Under the pieces are notes generated by a model. That model saw only the letters and a program-made list of their open reading frames with translations. It did not search any database and had not been told where the DNA came from. From [Enterobacter] lignolyticus SCF1 (GTDB taxonomy: Bacteria > Pseudomonadota > Gammaproteobacteria > Enterobacterales > Enterobacteriaceae), in assembly GCF_000164865.1 (NCBI RefSeq), contig NC_014618.1:3224001-3288000 (forward strand): a stretch of DNA of 64,000 nucleotides, in the 5' to 3' direction. The position numbers and the translations under genes are program-made. Position 1 is the stretch's first letter, and each line of letters starts with the position of its first letter. Shown piece by piece: positions 61,429 to 64,000 of this stretch.

Positions 61429-62691
61429 TCACAGTTTAAAACCTAGTGTGGCATTCTTAATTTTTTCATAAACAGCCTGACTCGGCGGTTTAGGAATGGT
61501 AGCGGTTTTAGCCGCTGTTAGCGCAGCCTGACAAAGGGCAGGGTCTCCTCCTGCAGACGTAATACTCTTCAAAGTACCATCTGGTGCAAGACTAATGTGT
61601 AAATCACATTGCTGGCCGGCATAAAGGCTCGAATCATAGAGACGACTCTGGATCGCACTACGAATCTGAGCTGCGTACGCACTTATATCAGCGCCTGTAG
61701 CTCCGCCGTTAGCACCACTAGTACCACTATCCTTCGCTGGCTGTCCTTTGCCTTTCGCTCCACCGCCCGTTTTCGGCGCATTCTTACCGGAGCTAAGATC
61801 GCCCAGCAGATCGTCAACGCCGGAAGCCTCTTTCGCCTCCGCCGCTTTCTTCGCAGCAGCTGCCTTAGCGGCCTTCTCCGCCGCCGCTTTTTCTGCAGCC
61901 GCGGCCTTCTTCTCAGCAGCGGCTTTCGCTGCTTTTTCCGCTTTATCAGCAGCCGCTTTTTCCGCCGCAGCCTGTTCAGCTGCAGCTTTCTCGGCAGCGG
62001 CCTTTTCGGCGGCAGCGGCTTTCTTCGCAGCATCGGCGGCAGCTTTCTTCTCTGCTTCCTGCTGCGCTTTCTTCGCGGCTTCCGCCTCGGCTTTCTTCTG
62101 AGCGTCCGCAGCAGCCTTCGCCGCGTCAGCTTCGGCTTTCTTCTGCGCCGCCGCTGCCGCTTTTACCGCTTCCGCTTCTGCTTTTTTCTGCGCATCCGCA
62201 GCGGCTTTCTTCGCCGCCTCGGCGGCGAGCTTCGCGTCAGCTTCAGCCTTGGCTTTTGCGTCCGCCGCCGCTTTTGCTGCCGCTTGTTCAGCCTGTTTCT
62301 GCTGTTCCTGCGCCTGCTTCTGCTGCTCCTGCGCCTGCTTAGCCGCTTCCTGCGCCTGCAGTTTTTCCTGCTCCAGCTGCTTCAGACGCTCCTGCTCGGC
62401 GGCCTGCTTCTCACGCATTTCCTCCGCCTGCTGTTGCGCCTGCTTTTCACGCTGTTCCTGCGCGCGCTTCGCGCTGGCCGCCTGCTGCTGCTGGCGGTTG
62501 TAGTTCTGCACTACCGCGCCTGGGTCGACCATCACCGCATCAATGGACGAACCACCTCCGCCGCCTGCCGACGCATCTATATGCTCATCGAACGAACTCC
62601 AAATCAGCAGTGCAATCAAGATGATATGCAGAACGACTGAAATGATGATCGCGCGTTTTAGCTTGTCGTTTTGTTCGGTTGCCTTTGACAC
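61429..62691 (-). CDS. tolA: Tol-Pal system protein TolA
   Basis: A 420-residue inner-membrane protein: N-terminal helix (about residues 13-33, the TolQ/TolR contact with its SVVLHIILIALL His), then a very long Ala/Lys/Glu-rich helical domain (about 50-290) spanning the periplasm, a Gly-rich linker and a C-terminal globular domain (ADISAYAAQIRSAIQSRLYD...LGFKL) that contacts TolB. Length close to E. coli (421). The repeats in domain II are intrinsic to the family. Confidence 0.97.
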   Translation of the reverse strand: MSKATEQNDKLKRAIIISVVLHIILIALLIWSSFDEHIDASAGGGGGSSIDAVMVDPGAVVQNYNRQQQQAASAKRAQEQREKQAQQQAEEMREKQAAEQERLKQLEQEKLQAQEAAKQAQEQQKQAQEQQKQAEQAAAKAAADAKAKAEADAKLAAEAAKKAAADAQKKAEAEAVKAAAAAQKKAEADAAKAAADAQKKAEAEAAKKAQQEAEKKAAADAAKKAAAAEKAAAEKAAAEQAAAEKAAADKAEKAAKAAAEKKAAAAEKAAAEKAAKAAAAKKAAEAKEASGVDDLLGDLSSGKNAPKTGGGAKGKGQPAKDSGTSGANGGATGADISAYAAQIRSAIQSRLYDSSLYAGQQCDLHISLAPDGTLKSITSAGGDPALCQAALTAAKTATIPKPPSQAVYEKIKNATLGFKL

Positions 62692-62727
62692 TCTCGGTTC
62701 CCAAAAACTGTTAGCCTGTTAGCCGGG

Positions 62728-63156
62728 TCAGATTGGCTGGGTCATTAAACCAACCGATTTAACACCTGCGCTGTGCAACAGGTTCAGCGCTTTAATAATT
62801 TCATCGTAAGGCACATCTTTAGCGCCGCCGATTAAGAAGACCGTTTTCGGATTCGCCTGCAGACGACGCTGCGCTTCAGCAACCACCTGTTCTGGCGGCA
62901 GCTGCGGCATCTTATCCTGACCAACGTTGACGCTGTACTGCCCTACGCCAGAAACTTCTACGATCACCGGCGGATCGTCGTTGGTGCTCACGGCTTGCGA
63001 TTCGGTTGCATCAGGAAGATTGACTTCCACGCTCTGCGTAATGATCGGTGCCGTCGCCATAAAAATCAGCAGCAGCACCAGCAACACATCCAGCAGCGGA
63101 ACGATGTTGATTTCGGACTTCAGTTCGCGACGTCCGCGTCCACGTGCTCTGGCCAT
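62728..63156 (-). CDS. tolR: Tol-Pal system protein TolR
   Basis: A 142-residue ExbD-like protein with one N-terminal membrane helix carrying the conserved Asp (NIVPLLDVLLVLLLIFM) and a periplasmic dimer domain. With TolQ it forms the proton-driven motor for TolA. 3 bases after tolQ. Confidence 0.97.
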   Translation of the reverse strand: MARARGRGRRELKSEINIVPLLDVLLVLLLIFMATAPIITQSVEVNLPDATESQAVSTNDDPPVIVEVSGVGQYSVNVGQDKMPQLPPEQVVAEAQRRLQANPKTVFLIGGAKDVPYDEIIKALNLLHSAGVKSVGLMTQPI

Positions 63157-63159
63157 GGC

Positions 63160-63852
63160 TTACCCCTTGTTGCTGTCGCTGCTGGTAAACGCCTGACGGT
63201 GCAGAATCGCGGTGAACTCTTCCATAAAGTTGTCGTAATTCAGTTCCAGTTTATTCACGCGCTGGTTCAGACGGTTGTACGCCATTACCGCCGGAATCGC
63301 GGCGAACAGACCGATAGCGGTCGCGATCAGCGCTTCTGCGATACCCGGCGCCACCATTTGCAGCGTCGCCTGTTTCACCGCGCCCAGCGCGATAAAGGCG
63401 TGCATAATCCCCCAGACGGTGCCGAACAGACCGATATACGGGCTGATAGAGCCAACCGTGCCAAGGAACGGAATATGGGTTTCAAGCGTTTCCAGTTCGC
63501 GGTTCATCGAAATGCGCATCGCACGGGACGCCCCCTCGACAATCGCTTCCGGCGCATGGCTGTTCGCACGATGCAGACGAGCAAACTCTTTGAAACCACT
63601 ATAGAAAATTTGCTCAGAGCCGTTCAGGCTCTCGCGACGACCCTGGCTTTCCTGATACAGGCGCGACAGCTCAATACCGGACCAGAACTTATCTTCAAAG
63701 GCTTCTGCTTCACGCGCCGCCGCATTGAGGATGCGCGTTCTCTGGATAATGATAGCCCAGGAAGCGATTGAAAAACCAATCAAAATCAACATGATAAGTT
63801 TAACCAGAAGGCTTGCCTTCAGGAACAAATCAAGGATATTCATGTCAGTCAC
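63160..63852 (-). CDS. tolQ: Tol-Pal system proton channel TolQ
   Basis: A 230-residue ExbB/MotA-type protein with three membrane helices and conserved segments THIPFLGTVGSISPYIGLFGTVWGIM and ALIATAIGLFAAIPAVMAYN (Thr residues lining the proton path). It starts at GTG 63850-63852, overlapping the ybgC stop by 4 bases. Confidence 0.96.
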   Translation of the reverse strand: MTDMNILDLFLKASLLVKLIMLILIGFSIASWAIIIQRTRILNAAAREAEAFEDKFWSGIELSRLYQESQGRRESLNGSEQIFYSGFKEFARLHRANSHAPEAIVEGASRAMRISMNRELETLETHIPFLGTVGSISPYIGLFGTVWGIMHAFIALGAVKQATLQMVAPGIAEALIATAIGLFAAIPAVMAYNRLNQRVNKLELNYDNFMEEFTAILHRQAFTSSDSNKG

Positions 63853-64000
63853 TGCTTAAACTCCGCGACAATAGACTTGGGAAGCGCACGAGGCTTCATT
63901 AAGAGTGGATCAACACAGACAATCAGCACTTCAGCTTCATTCAGTACCGTGTTTTCCGCGTTGACGATCCGCTGCGTGAAGACCAGAGAGGTGCCACGCA
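63849..64000 (-). CDS. ybgC: acyl-CoA thioesterase YbgC (5' part beyond window)
   Basis: The last 49 residues are present (RGTSLVFTQRIVNAENTVLN to the end, AEFKQ), matching the C terminus of the hot-dog-fold thioesterase YbgC. Its stop TGA 63849-63851 overlaps the tolQ GTG. First gene of the ybgC-tolQRAB-pal-cpoB operon, as in E. coli. Confidence 0.93.
   Translation of the reverse strand, partial: RGTSLVFTQRIVNAENTVLNEAEVLIVCVDPLLMKPRALPKSIVAEFKQ

Noticed and set aside
61429..62691. Long low-complexity Ala/Lys/Glu repeats, possible assembly artefact or repeat region
   Set aside because: They are the normal helical domain II of TolA; length matches the family.

Overview
The window is a chromosomal segment of an enterobacterium (Enterobacter/Klebsiella-like Enterobacterales). 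Its gene order is the gal-bio region of the Escherichia coli map (dinG, rhlE, moa, uvrB, bio, pgl, mod, gal, gpmA, aroG, nadA, lys/val tRNAs, tol-pal), and most proteins match their E. coli counterparts in length and motif. It differs from E. coli by carrying a hut gene set, a pmrCAB locus, an extra chemoreceptor and a cholesterol-dependent cytolysin. From memory, a Gram-negative cytolysin of this kind was reported from [Enterobacter] lignolyticus SCF1 ('enterolysin'), so that species or a close relative is the best guess. This is an inference, not a database match.

Layout. 1-1.85 kb: end of a chaperone-usher fimbrial operon (usher tail, tip adhesin, minor pilin), then a 267-bp hairpin-rich inverted-repeat element. 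1.85-12.6 kb: dinG with its LexA site, rhlE, divergent cecR-ybhGFSR (regulator plus ABC exporter), ybhQ, ybhL. 12.6-15.5 kb: moaABCDE behind a Moco riboswitch. 15.7-20.1 kb: ybhK, then pmrCAB (lipid A phosphoethanolamine transferase and two-component system) behind a PmrA box. 20.2-28.3 kb: uvrB (LexA site, DnaA boxes), bioBFCD divergent from bioA across a BirA operator, ybhB. 28.3-36.2 kb: two hut operons (hutUH plus permease; hutIGC) sharing one operator motif. 36.2-37.7 kb: a lambda attB-like sequence and ybhC. 37.7-39.7 kb: an AT-rich insert with the cytolysin and a 75-codon unknown gene. 39.7-48.8 kb: pgl, ybhA, modABC, a chemoreceptor, acrZ, modE, modF. 48.9-57.6 kb: galETKM, gpmA, aroG, zitB, nadA. 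57.6-64 kb: a tRNA-Lys/Val cluster with spacer repeats, then ybgC-tolQRAB-pal-cpoB, with ybgC cut by the window edge.

The most striking system is the cytolysin at 37980-39389. It has an intact undecapeptide (ECTGLAWEWWR, residues 426-436) and the Thr-Leu cholesterol-recognition pair (458-459) at the same 32-residue spacing as in perfringolysin O. It has no signal peptide, three cysteines beyond the undecapeptide one, low GC, a cluster of inverted half-sites upstream and an unknown small gene downstream. The rest is mostly conserved metabolism and envelope maintenance with recognisable regulatory sites (LexA, BirA, HutC, ModE, GalR/S, Fur, TyrR, NadR, PmrA, sigma-28).
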